Positions 6,424 to 12,127 of a stretch of DNA of 12,149 bases are shown in pieces (the stretch's first letter is position 1; each line of letters starts with the position of its first letter). The translations under genes were made by a program, and so were the position numbers. Location: the NCBI GenBank assembly GCA_045615345.1, contig JAZLER010000007.1, positions 1 through 12,149 of the forward strand. Direction: 5' to 3'. The stretch is from Fumia sp045615345 (GTDB taxonomy: Bacteria; Bacillota; Clostridia; Oscillospirales; Ruminococcaceae). The notes beneath the pieces were generated by a model. It did no database searches, was not told the origin of the DNA, and was given only the letters and a program-made list of their open reading frames with translations.

Positions 6424-8154
6424 TTGAAAAAGTTAATGCTTGGTAACGAAGCTGTTGCCAGAGGTGTTTACGAGGCAGGGGGAAAGGTTGTTTCAAGTTA
6501 CCCTGGTACACCTTCAACTGAAATTACTGAATATCTTTCTAAATATGATGATATATATTCCGAATGGGCGCCCAATGAAAAGGTTGCTATGGAAGTGGCA
6601 ATTGGTGCCTCAATCGGTGGCAGAAGAGCTTTCTGTGCTATGAAGCATGTAGGTCTTAACGTTGCTGCCGACCCACTTTTCACTGCATCTTATACAGGTG
6701 TCAACGCAGGTCTTGTTATTGGTGTTGCTGACGACCCCGGTATGCATTCTTCCCAGAATGAACAGGATTCCCGTCATTACGCTATGGCTTCAAAAATACC
6801 TATGGTAGAGCCAGCTGATTCCCAGGAATGCATTGATTATGTTAAAGAAGCTTATGAGCTTTCCGAGAAGTTTGATACTCCCGTAATACTCAGAATGTCC
6901 ACAAGAATTGCTCATTCCCAGAGTATTGTTGAAACTTCCGAACCTCTTGATTTGCCTATAAAGGAATACAAAAAAGACATCGCAAAATATGTTATGATGC
7001 CGGGTTATGCTAAAATCAAGCACCCTGTTGTTGAAAAACGCACTCTTGATTTGACAGAATACGCTGAAACTACATTTTTAAACCGTGTTGAAGAAAATGA
7101 CGGCGCAAAAGTGGGCGTTATCTGCGCAGGTACAACATATACTTACGCAAGAGAAGCTCTGGGTGATAAGGCAAGCTACTTGAAGCTCGGGTTAGTTTAT
7201 CCTTTGCCCGTAAAACTTATAAAGGATTTTGCAAAAAAATACGATACTGTGTATGTAATTGAGGAACTTGACGGATTTATCGAATCTCACTGTAATGATA
7301 TCGGTGTAAAGGTTATCGGTAAAGAGCTTTTTGGTTACATCGGTGAGTTTTCACAGAAATTTGTCAAAGAGAAAATCGAAGGTACTGTCCCTGATACAGT
7401 TAATTTTGGTGAAACAATTCCCGTGCGTCCTCCTGTTATGTGTGCAGGATGTCCTCACCGTGGTGTTTTCTATACTCTTAACAAACTCAAACTCAATGTT
7501 TTTGGTGATATCGGTTGCTACACCCTCGGCGCTCAGGCACCTTTGTCTGCAGTTGATACTACAATCTGTATGGGAGCTTCCATTTCCGGTCTTCACGGCT
7601 TTAACACAGCGCGTGGGGAAGAGAGTGCTAAATCTTCTGTCTGCGTAATCGGTGATTCCACCTTTATGCATTCGGGTATCACAGGTCTTATTGATATTGC
7701 TTACAACAGAGGTACTTCCACTGTTATAATCCTTGACAACTCCATCACTGGTATGACAGGACATCAGCAGAACCCCACAACAGGTTTCACAATTAAAGGT
7801 GACCCCACTGCTGCTGTTTCTCTTGAAAAACTCTGTGCTGCAATTGGTATCAACAATGTGAGAGTGTTTGACCCGTATGACCTTGACGAAACTATGAAAG
7901 CTATCAAGGAAGAAGTTGCAAAAGACGAGCCTTCTGTTCTTATTTCAAGACGCCCCTGTGCGCTTTTGAAATATGTTAAGCACAAAGCACCCCTTAAAAT
8001 TGACAACGATAAATGCCGTGGCTGTAAGGTTTGCCTGAAACTCGGTTGTCCTGCTATCAGTGTTCCCGGTGACAAGGCAAAGATTGACGAAACTCTTTGT
8101 GTTGGCTGTGGCCTTTGTGAAAAACTTTGCCCGTTCGGTGCGATTGGAGAGTAA
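6424..8154 (+). CDS. iorA: Indolepyruvate:ferredoxin oxidoreductase, alpha subunit
   Basis: A 576-residue protein with the full family layout. The N-terminal pyruvate-oxidoreductase-type domain has GNEAVARG and SSYPGTPSTEI (residues 7-34). The thiamine-diphosphate domain has CAGCPHRG (340-347), GDIGCYTLG (361-369) and GDS...DNS (410-440). The C-terminal dicluster ferredoxin domain has CRGCKVCLKLGCP (C531, 534, 537, 542) and CVGCGLCEKLCP (C559, 562, 565, 569), so both [4Fe-4S] sites look intact. With IorB it converts aryl pyruvates plus CoA to arylacetyl-CoA, CO2 and reduced ferredoxin; the reaction is reversible in anaerobes. The start is TTG at 6424: aaagga (6409-6414) is well placed and the family N-terminus MKKLMLGNEA is complete there, whereas the ATG four codons on would lose it. 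The 4-base gap to paaK and 4-base gap to iorB indicate tight coupling. Confidence 0.95.
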   Translation: MKKLMLGNEAVARGVYEAGGKVVSSYPGTPSTEITEYLSKYDDIYSEWAPNEKVAMEVAIGASIGGRRAFCAMKHVGLNVAADPLFTASYTGVNAGLVIGVADDPGMHSSQNEQDSRHYAMASKIPMVEPADSQECIDYVKEAYELSEKFDTPVILRMSTRIAHSQSIVETSEPLDLPIKEYKKDIAKYVMMPGYAKIKHPVVEKRTLDLTEYAETTFLNRVEENDGAKVGVICAGTTYTYAREALGDKASYLKLGLVYPLPVKLIKDFAKKYDTVYVIEELDGFIESHCNDIGVKVIGKELFGYIGEFSQKFVKEKIEGTVPDTVNFGETIPVRPPVMCAGCPHRGVFYTLNKLKLNVFGDIGCYTLGAQAPLSAVDTTICMGASISGLHGFNTARGEESAKSSVCVIGDSTFMHSGITGLIDIAYNRGTSTVIILDNSITGMTGHQQNPTTGFTIKGDPTAAVSLEKLCAAIGINNVRVFDPYDLDETMKAIKEEVAKDEPSVLISRRPCALLKYVKHKAPLKIDNDKCRGCKVCLKLGCPAISVPGDKAKIDETLCVGCGLCEKLCPFGAIGE

Positions 8155-8158
8155 GATT

Positions 8159-8731
8159 ATGAATAAAAATATTATGATTGTCGGAGTCGGCGGACAGGGA
8201 AGTTTGCTTGCGAGTAAACTACTCGGCAAAGTTGTTATGCAGTCAGGCTACGATGTAAAAGTTTCTGAAGTTCACGGTATGTCACAGCGTGGCGGAAGCG
8301 TTGTAACTTATGTTAAATATTCCGATGAAAAGGTTTATTCTCCCGTTATTAACGAGGGCGAGGCTGACCTTATCATTTCTTTTGAAATGCTCGAAGCAGC
8401 AAGATGGCTTCCTTACCTTAAAAAAGGTGGCAGTGTTGTTGTAAATGCTCAGGAGATTTCTCCTATGCCTGTTATCACAGGTGCAATGAAATATCCTGAA
8501 AATATTGCCCAGAAGATGGGTACACTCGTTGAAAATCTTACTGTCGTTGATGCGTTAAGTCTTGCAAACGAAGCGGGTAACGCAAAGGCTGTAAATGTAG
8601 TGCTTATGGGCGTTGCTTCAAAGGTCTTAGGTTTTTCCGATGAGGACTGGCAGAAGGCTTTGGAAACATCAGTGCCCGAAAAATTCCTTGAAGTAAATAA
8701 AAAAGCATTTGAACTTGGTAAAAAAGCATAG
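8159..8731 (+). CDS. iorB: Indolepyruvate:ferredoxin oxidoreductase, beta subunit
   Basis: A 190-residue protein of the gamma/beta-type domain of 2-oxoacid:ferredoxin oxidoreductases. The N-terminus has the nucleotide-type glycine motif GVGGQGS (9-15), and EVHGMSQRGGSV (37-48) is the strongly conserved family block. It partners IorA in the cytoplasm. The ATG at 8159 is chosen over an in-frame upstream ATG inside iorA because it follows GGAGAG (8146-8151) and gives the normal family start, MNKNIMIVGVGGQG. It lies 4 bases after the iorA stop and 12 before the ACT gene. Confidence 0.94.
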   Translation: MNKNIMIVGVGGQGSLLASKLLGKVVMQSGYDVKVSEVHGMSQRGGSVVTYVKYSDEKVYSPVINEGEADLIISFEMLEAARWLPYLKKGGSVVVNAQEISPMPVITGAMKYPENIAQKMGTLVENLTVVDALSLANEAGNAKAVNVVLMGVASKVLGFSDEDWQKALETSVPEKFLEVNKKAFELGKKA

Positions 8732-8743
8732 GGAGGCTTTTAT

Positions 8744-9175
8744 ATGCTTATTAAACAGTTATCAATTTTTGTTGAAAACAAAAAAGGTCGTCTTGCTGAG
8801 ATTACCGAAACTCTTCACAAGGCTGATGTTGATATCCGTGCGCTTTGTATTTCTGATACCAAGGATTTCGGTATCTTCCGTCTTATTGTAAACAAACCTG
8901 ATGAGGCTGAGAAAGTTTTGAAAGAACATGGTTGTACAGTGGCACTTACTGATGTTATCACCATTCGTATTGATGACCAGCCCGGTGGACTTGCAACTCC
9001 TATGAAAGTTCTTTCAAATAACGATATTGCAGTTGAGTATATGTATGCTTTTATCTCAAAAGAGGTTAATTCTGCTTACGTTATTCTCCGTGTTGATGAT
9101 AACGAGGCTGCAATAAAAGTCCTTACCGACAATGGTATCAAGATGGTTTCTTCTGAAGAAATCAATAATATGTGA
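8744..9175 (+). CDS. Tandem ACT-domain protein, probable amino acid sensor
   Basis: 143 residues made of two ACT domains, roughly 3-70 and 71-140, with no other domain. The first has QLSIFVENKKGRLAEIT and ends near VALTDV; the second starts at ITIRIDDQPGGLATPM and has NNDIAVEYMYAF. ACT domains bind amino acids, often at dimer interfaces, and regulate amino acid metabolism; stand-alone pairs like this (COG4747-type) have little defined function. The start follows gggagg (8731-8736). Position after iorAB suggests it senses an aromatic amino acid or a related aryl acid to adjust the enzymes or transporter, an inference from neighbours only. Its TGA overlaps the ribosome binding site of the next gene. 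Confidence 0.85.
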   Translation: MLIKQLSIFVENKKGRLAEITETLHKADVDIRALCISDTKDFGIFRLIVNKPDEAEKVLKEHGCTVALTDVITIRIDDQPGGLATPMKVLSNNDIAVEYMYAFISKEVNSAYVILRVDDNEAAIKVLTDNGIKMVSSEEINNM

Positions 9176-9185
9176 GGTGTTTTTT

Positions 9186-10055
9186 GTGCATAGAATTTCT
9201 ACCGAAACTGCATCGCTCGTAAGGGCGGGGTATTCTCATAAAGAGGCTATCGGCGTTATTGCTGATGCGGGCTTTGATGCTTATGATATTACTATCTGTG
9301 AACTTGTAAAGTATAATCCCATTCTCAGAAGACCTGAAATCAATCCCGATTCTCCCTTTATGAAGGAAGATTATAAAGAATACTGTGCGATGCTCAAGGC
9401 TTATGCTGACGAGCGCGGTATCGTTTGCAATCAGGCTCATGCACCTTTTTCTGTAATGGCTCCTGTTATCAGGGCACAACTTCCCAGAAGTATCGAGATT
9501 GCAGGACTTTTAGGCTGTGAGGTTATCGTTATCCATCCGGGTAACGACTGGTCTCCAGAAGAAAATAAGGCAATGTATGAGGAACTTTTGCCCCTAGCCA
9601 AAAAGTATGGTATGAAGATTGCGACAGAGAATATGTGGAACTGGAATGTTGAAAAAGACGAGGCAGCCTTTGCTGCTTGTTCCAACGAAGAAGACTTTGT
9701 TGCTAACCTTAAAGCTGTTGATGATGAGGACTTTATCGCTTGCCTTGATATCGGGCACGCTGAAATGAAAGGTCTTAACACAACTGCTGAGAAAATGATA
9801 TATGCACTGGGTGACAAGCTTTTGTCTTTACATATTCACGATAACGATAAATGGCACGATAATCACGCTATTCCTTATACTATGGACATTGATTTCGATG
9901 TTGTGTGTAAGGCGCTTAAAGATATCGGATACAAAGGGGATTTCACCCTTGAATCCTGTCATATTTTCGGCGACAGAAAGCGTGACGAGGTGCTTCCTTT
10001 GGTAAAACAGATGAAGGAAGCCGTATCAAAAATAAGAGATTTGGTTTTGAATTAA
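9186..10055 (+). CDS. Sugar phosphate isomerase/epimerase-like TIM-barrel protein
   Basis: 289 residues of the xylose isomerase-like/AP endonuclease family 2 barrel. Likely metal ligands follow the family order: H85 (NQAHAP), H117 (IHPG), E148 (ATENM), D188 and H191 (LDIGHAE), H216/H218 with D221 (LHIHDND) and E256 (TLES). The complete metal set argues for an active enzyme, but members act on very different substrates (sugar phosphates, inosose, hydroxypyruvate, DNA), so no reaction is assigned. The start is GTG at 9186: gaggtg (9174-9179) sits 6 bases upstream and overlaps the stop of the ACT gene, while the longer frame from 9132 would run deep into that gene. It is the last gene of the operon, 9 bases before a strong terminator. 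Its role in aryl-acid metabolism is unexplained. Confidence 0.88.
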   Translation: MHRISTETASLVRAGYSHKEAIGVIADAGFDAYDITICELVKYNPILRRPEINPDSPFMKEDYKEYCAMLKAYADERGIVCNQAHAPFSVMAPVIRAQLPRSIEIAGLLGCEVIVIHPGNDWSPEENKAMYEELLPLAKKYGMKIATENMWNWNVEKDEAAFAACSNEEDFVANLKAVDDEDFIACLDIGHAEMKGLNTTAEKMIYALGDKLLSLHIHDNDKWHDNHAIPYTMDIDFDVVCKALKDIGYKGDFTLESCHIFGDRKRDEVLPLVKQMKEAVSKIRDLVLN

Positions 10056-10064
10056 AGAATAACG

Positions 10065-10096
10065 AAAAATCCGTACCTTTCGGGGTACGGATTTTT
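10065..10096. terminator. Operon terminator
   Basis: aaaaatccgtacc (10065-10077) pairs perfectly with ggtacggattttt (10084-10096) around a tttcgg loop. The A and T tracts on either side make it potentially bidirectional, so it also backs up the end of the minus-strand RNA. Confidence 0.93.
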
Positions 10097-10144
10097 CTTT
10101 CTGTTTGCCTGGCAACAACTGTGGGTATGTAAGAAGTTATGCAA

Positions 10145-10312
10145 TAAAAAAAGTGCAAAGGCGAAGCCAATGCACCCGAAAAATGCATAACTCCTTTTGT
10201 TACCACACAAATTTTTCGTCTGACATATGAGAATGCGAAAAATAGAGTATGCATTTTTACCAAAAAGTAAAAATACATTCCCGTACGTCAAACATATTAA
10301 ATTTGTGTGGTA
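10145..10312 (-). ncRNA. Candidate structured small RNA of unknown family (about 168 nt)
   Basis: On the minus strand a near-consensus promoter (10346-10318) would start transcription at about 10311. Exactly there begins TACCACACAAATTT (10312-10299), which pairs perfectly over 14 bp with AAATTTGTGTGGTA (10214-10201). Inside lie unpaired strands of 16 and 14 nt (10298-10283, 10228-10215), then a stem GGGAATG/CATTCTC (10282-10276 with 10235-10229), and an apical hairpin ATTTTTAC/GTAAAAAT (10274-10267 with 10260-10253). After a purine-rich linker (AAAAGGAG, 10198-10191), GTGCA..GGC-TTC-GCC..TGCAC (10175-10153) followed by seven Ts (10152-10146) forms an intrinsic terminator. No plausible protein is encoded. 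The closed rod with a large central bubble recalls 6S RNA topology; a riboswitch-like regulator without a gene is the alternative. The family is not identified. Confidence 0.6.
10146..10175 (-). terminator. Terminator of the minus-strand small RNA
   Basis: Minus strand hairpin GTGCA-(TT)-GGC-TTC-GCC-(TT)-TGCAC (10175-10153) with a seven-T tract (10152-10146). It sits inside a wider inverted repeat agttatgca/tgcataact (10135-10143 and 10184-10192). On the plus strand the hairpin has no following T tract, so it works only for the minus strand. Confidence 0.7.
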
Positions 10313-10317
10313 GGAGT

Positions 10318-10346
10318 ATTGTAGCATAAATTCAAGAAAATGTCAA
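10318..10346 (-). promoter_or_regulatory. Promoter of the minus-strand small RNA
   Basis: Minus strand TTGACA (10346-10341), 17-base spacer, TACAAT (10323-10318) with extended TGC before the -10. It diverges from the tRNA-Leu promoter, whose -35 starts at 10399. Confidence 0.75.
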
Positions 10347-10398
10347 ATATATCTGTAAATTTTTAAATCAATAATCAACAAAATAACAGCGATAAAAC

Positions 10399-10427
10399 TT
10401 GACAACTCCACATATCTTTGATATAAT
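10399..10427 (+). promoter_or_regulatory. Promoter of tRNA-Leu
   Basis: TTGACA (10399-10404), 17 bases, TATAAT (10422-10427), with extended TGA: full consensus. The start would be near 10434, a few bases before the mature tRNA 5' end. Confidence 0.88.
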
Positions 10428-10439
10428 ATCTAATGTTAT

Positions 10440-10526
10440 GCGGATGTGGCGAAATCGGCAGACGCGCTAGATTCAGGTTCTAGTGGTAGCAATACCATGT
10501 GGGTTCAAGTCCCGTCATCCGCACCA
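10440..10526 (+). tRNA. tRNA-Leu, anticodon CAG
   Basis: The acceptor stem GCGGATG (10440-10446) pairs with CATCCGC (10516-10522), followed by discriminator A and an encoded CCA (10524-10526). The anticodon arm CTAGA-TTCAGGT-TCTAG reads CAG, decoding CTG. A long variable arm (tggta/tacca) marks a class II tRNA, as expected for leucine, and the T arm contains the GGTTCAAGTCC consensus. The tRNA 3' end is followed by a tyrosine recombinase gene, so it may serve as an attachment site. Confidence 0.96.
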
Positions 10527-10562
10527 AAACCTTGTAGACTATTACAGTTTGCAAGGTTTTTG
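10526..10562 (+). terminator. tRNA-Leu terminator
   Basis: aaaaccttg (10526-10534) pairs with caaggtttt (10552-10560) around a 17-base loop and runs into a short T tract. The last bases of the tRNA CCA overlap the left arm. Confidence 0.65.
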
Positions 10563-10582
10563 TTATTGTATAACAATATAAT
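10560..10582 (+). promoter_or_regulatory. Dyad abutting a -10-like box upstream of the integrase gene
   Basis: TTGTTAT-TGT-ATAACAA (10560-10576) is a perfect 7-bp inverted repeat ending exactly where TATAAT (10577-10582) begins. No good -35 is present at 16-18 bases (TTGCAA at 10549 is 22 bases away), so a weak or activator-dependent integrase promoter, or an operator for an element-encoded protein, is possible. Confidence 0.35.
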
Positions 10583-10585
10583 ATT

Positions 10586-10635
10586 CACTCGTAAGACTTA
10601 ATCTCATTATTAGATAGTCTTGCGAGTGATTTTTT
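10586..10635 (+). terminator. Terminator-like hairpin just before the integrase RBS
   Basis: cactcgtaagact (10586-10598) pairs with agtcttgcgagtg (10616-10628) over 13 positions with a single G-U pair, followed by six Ts (10630-10635). The integrase ribosome binding site begins three bases after the T tract. It could insulate the integrase from tRNA readthrough or act as an attenuator in the integrase leader. Confidence 0.6.
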
Positions 10636-10655
10636 ATGAAAGGAAGTTTATTATT

Positions 10656-11609
10656 ATGACTAAAATCAAAATGAAACCTATAGACAATGAAACTATAACG
10701 TTAGATGAATGCTTTTCCGATTATATAGCAAAATGCAGAGCTAGAAACCTATCAGATAAAACGATTGAAATCTACGAGGTAAGATTTTCAGTATTTCAAA
10801 AGTATCTAAACGGTAAGGAATTGAAACCATCTGAGATTAACCAAAAAGTTATTGACGGATTTATACTCTACCTCCAGCAAAGAGGGTGCAACGATATAAC
10901 TATCCAGTCCTACATAAGGGATATAAGAGCATTTTTCTACTACCTTATGAATAACGGCTTTACTCCCGAATACAAAATCAAACTGCCTAAGGCTGATAAG
11001 AAAATCAAGGAAACCTACACCGATGAAGAACTGAAAAATCTGTTGAAGAAACCTAACCTTAAACGCTGTGAGTTCAACGAGTACAAAACGTGGGTATTCT
11101 CCAATTATTTACTTGCTACTGGCAACCGTATATCCACCGTCCTAAATCTTCAAATTAGGGACTTGGATTTTGACAATAACGTTATTCAGCTTAACAAAAT
11201 GAAGAACCGCAAGGCTCAAATCGTCCCTATGGCTTCATCGTTAGCGGTAATACTGAAAGAATACCTTACCTACCGCAAGGGAGAGCTTGACGATTATGTT
11301 TTCTGTAATTCCTACGGAGGACAAGGGGAAATCCGTTCCTATCAAGAAATGTTGGCTAAATACAATAAGGCTAGAGGGGTTAGCAAGACCTCAGCCCACC
11401 TTTACCGTCATACTTTCGCTAAACGTTGGATTCTCAACGGTGGGGACATCTTTAGACTTCAAAAACTGCTCGGTCATAGTGATTTAACTGTGGTAAAAGA
11501 GTACGTTAATATGTTCAGTAGTGATTTGTCTAAGGATTATAGTGATTATAACCCTCTCGACACCTTAGGAACTGTAAGAAATCAAGCAAAAATAGGCTTT
11601 AATAACTGA
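10656..11609 (+). CDS. Tyrosine recombinase/integrase next to tRNA-Leu
   Basis: 317 residues with the two-domain plan of tyrosine recombinases: an N-terminal SAM-like core-binding domain (about 15-105) and a catalytic domain with the complete set R158 (TGNRIS), K186 (region MKNRKAQIVP), H248 and R251 (HLYRHTF), H274 (LGHSDL) and nucleophile Y283 (VKEYVNMF). The tail DYSDYNPLDTL resembles integrases of clostridial mobile elements. These enzymes cut and rejoin DNA at attachment sites; the neighbouring tRNA 3' end is the obvious candidate. The ATG at 10656 was chosen because gaaaggaag (10638-10646) precedes it; the in-frame TTG at 10620 lies inside a hairpin arm. The gene is transcribed away from the tRNA and is followed after 13 bases by a small unknown gene. 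A stand-alone host recombinase cannot be excluded without the far end of the element. Confidence 0.92.
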   Translation: MTKIKMKPIDNETITLDECFSDYIAKCRARNLSDKTIEIYEVRFSVFQKYLNGKELKPSEINQKVIDGFILYLQQRGCNDITIQSYIRDIRAFFYYLMNNGFTPEYKIKLPKADKKIKETYTDEELKNLLKKPNLKRCEFNEYKTWVFSNYLLATGNRISTVLNLQIRDLDFDNNVIQLNKMKNRKAQIVPMASSLAVILKEYLTYRKGELDDYVFCNSYGGQGEIRSYQEMLAKYNKARGVSKTSAHLYRHTFAKRWILNGGDIFRLQKLLGHSDLTVVKEYVNMFSSDLSKDYSDYNPLDTLGTVRNQAKIGFNN

Positions 11610-11610
11610 G
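11591..11610 (+). repeat. 20-base direct repeat, copy 1 (integrase 3' end)
   Basis: aataggcttt followed by aataactgag covers the last codons and stop of the integrase (KIGFNN-stop). It matches 11946-11965 at 19 of 20 positions. Confidence 0.7.
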
Positions 11611-11622
11611 GGAGGTTTAGCT

Positions 11623-11964
11623 GTGAAAGAGTATAAAAACAAGGATTTCCCCGATATAGGATTCACCGTAGAGGTATATATTGCTATGAGTGGAGAACAA
11701 GCAATTAGACAAGGCTGTCGGCAATGCCTATCCCCTCAGTTCCCCGATAGTAAACGTGTTTACGGTCTACTGAGGGAAATAGACGGTAAATTATGTATTT
11801 CTAAGAGTATCGGCTGGAAAACGGTTATATGCCTAGAAAAGAGGAAATTTGACACCGTTTTGCGTTTTCTCTATCCGTCAGGCATTCCTAAGGGATGGAA
11901 CTATAAAGCACTCCTAAGGCTGATAGACGGTAGGCTAGTATGGATAATAGGCTTTGATAACTGA
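11623..11964 (+). CDS. Small protein of unknown function encoded after the integrase
   Basis: 113 residues, basic, with no membrane segment or signal peptide. I do not recognise the family. Visible features are a CRQCLSP segment (C32, C35), a central VYGLLREIDGKLCISKSIGWKTVICLEKR stretch that looks like a small beta-rich fold, a further Cys pattern too sparse for a zinc site, and a C-terminal LLRLIDGRLVWIIGFDN that partly echoes the internal REIDGKL phrase. The start is GTG at 11623, with ggaggt (11611-11616) seven bases upstream. It sits 13 bases after the integrase stop and is probably co-transcribed with it. By position it might be an accessory recombination or regulatory protein of the element, but nothing in the sequence proves this. 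Confidence 0.65.
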   Translation: MKEYKNKDFPDIGFTVEVYIAMSGEQAIRQGCRQCLSPQFPDSKRVYGLLREIDGKLCISKSIGWKTVICLEKRKFDTVLRFLYPSGIPKGWNYKALLRLIDGRLVWIIGFDN

Positions 11965-11965
11965 G
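11946..11965 (+). repeat. 20-base direct repeat, copy 2 (3' end of the small gene)
   Basis: aataggcttt followed by gataactgag spans the last codons and TGA of the small gene (IIGFDN-stop). It differs from copy 1 by one base. This copy forms the left half of a hairpin: ataggct (11947-11953) pairs with agcctat (11970-11976), with gata/tatc stacked inside. Confidence 0.7.
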
Positions 11966-12000
11966 TATCAGCCTATAAGGTGTAACGGCGATACGGCGAT

Positions 12001-12026
12001 AAAATCTTGAAAGTTATAGATTTTTT
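12001..12026 (+). terminator. Possible weak terminator downstream of the integrase pair
   Basis: aaaatct (12001-12007) pairs with agatttt (12018-12024), with a run of six Ts at 12021-12026. The stem is AT-rich and short, so termination strength is doubtful. A short tandem cggcgata repeat lies just upstream (about 11986-12001). Confidence 0.4.
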
Positions 12027-12042
12027 ACCGCTAGGAATAATC

Positions 12043-12093
12043 TAATACATATACAGTTGACTCCGCTACGCTCCGTCAACTGTATATGTATTA
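12043..12093. repeat. Perfect 19-bp inverted repeat with a 13-base loop
   Basis: taatacatatacagttgac (12043-12061) is the exact reverse complement of gtcaactgtatatgtatta (12075-12093). The loop tccgctacgctcc is nearly the same as in the next hairpin. No T tract follows, so it is not a standard terminator. Confidence 0.85.
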
Positions 12094-12102
12094 AAAGGTT
12101 GA

Positions 12103-12127
12103 GGGGACTTCGCTTACGCTCGTCCCC
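12103..12127. repeat. Second inverted repeat sharing the loop core
   Basis: ggggac (12103-12108) pairs with gtcccc (12122-12127) around ttcgcttacgctc. Together with the preceding element it gives GAC-TYCGCT(T)ACGCTC(C)-GTC in both, on otherwise unrelated stems. No gene is visible from 11965 to the window end. Confidence 0.8.

Noticed and set aside
8060..8158. Upstream start for iorB inside iorA
   Set aside because: The added residues come from the ferredoxin-domain DNA of iorA in another frame, and the family N-terminus with its glycine motif starts at 8159.
9132..9185. Upstream start for the TIM-barrel gene inside the ACT gene
   Set aside because: The GTG at 9186 has a well-spaced gaggtg RBS and gives a normal family N-terminus.
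10145..10312. Confident assignment as 6S RNA
   Set aside because: The overall shape is similar, but I cannot see the conserved bubble and closing-stem bases needed to name the family.
10052..10327. Minus-strand frames overlapping the candidate small RNA (91 and 111 codons)
   Set aside because: They run through the operon terminator and the RNA hairpins. The AAAAGGAG before one ATG is only two bases away from it, and the proteins look like random translation.
12043..12127. Pair of intrinsic terminators
   Set aside because: Strong stems but neither is followed by a T tract on the plus strand, and the shared core suggests another role.
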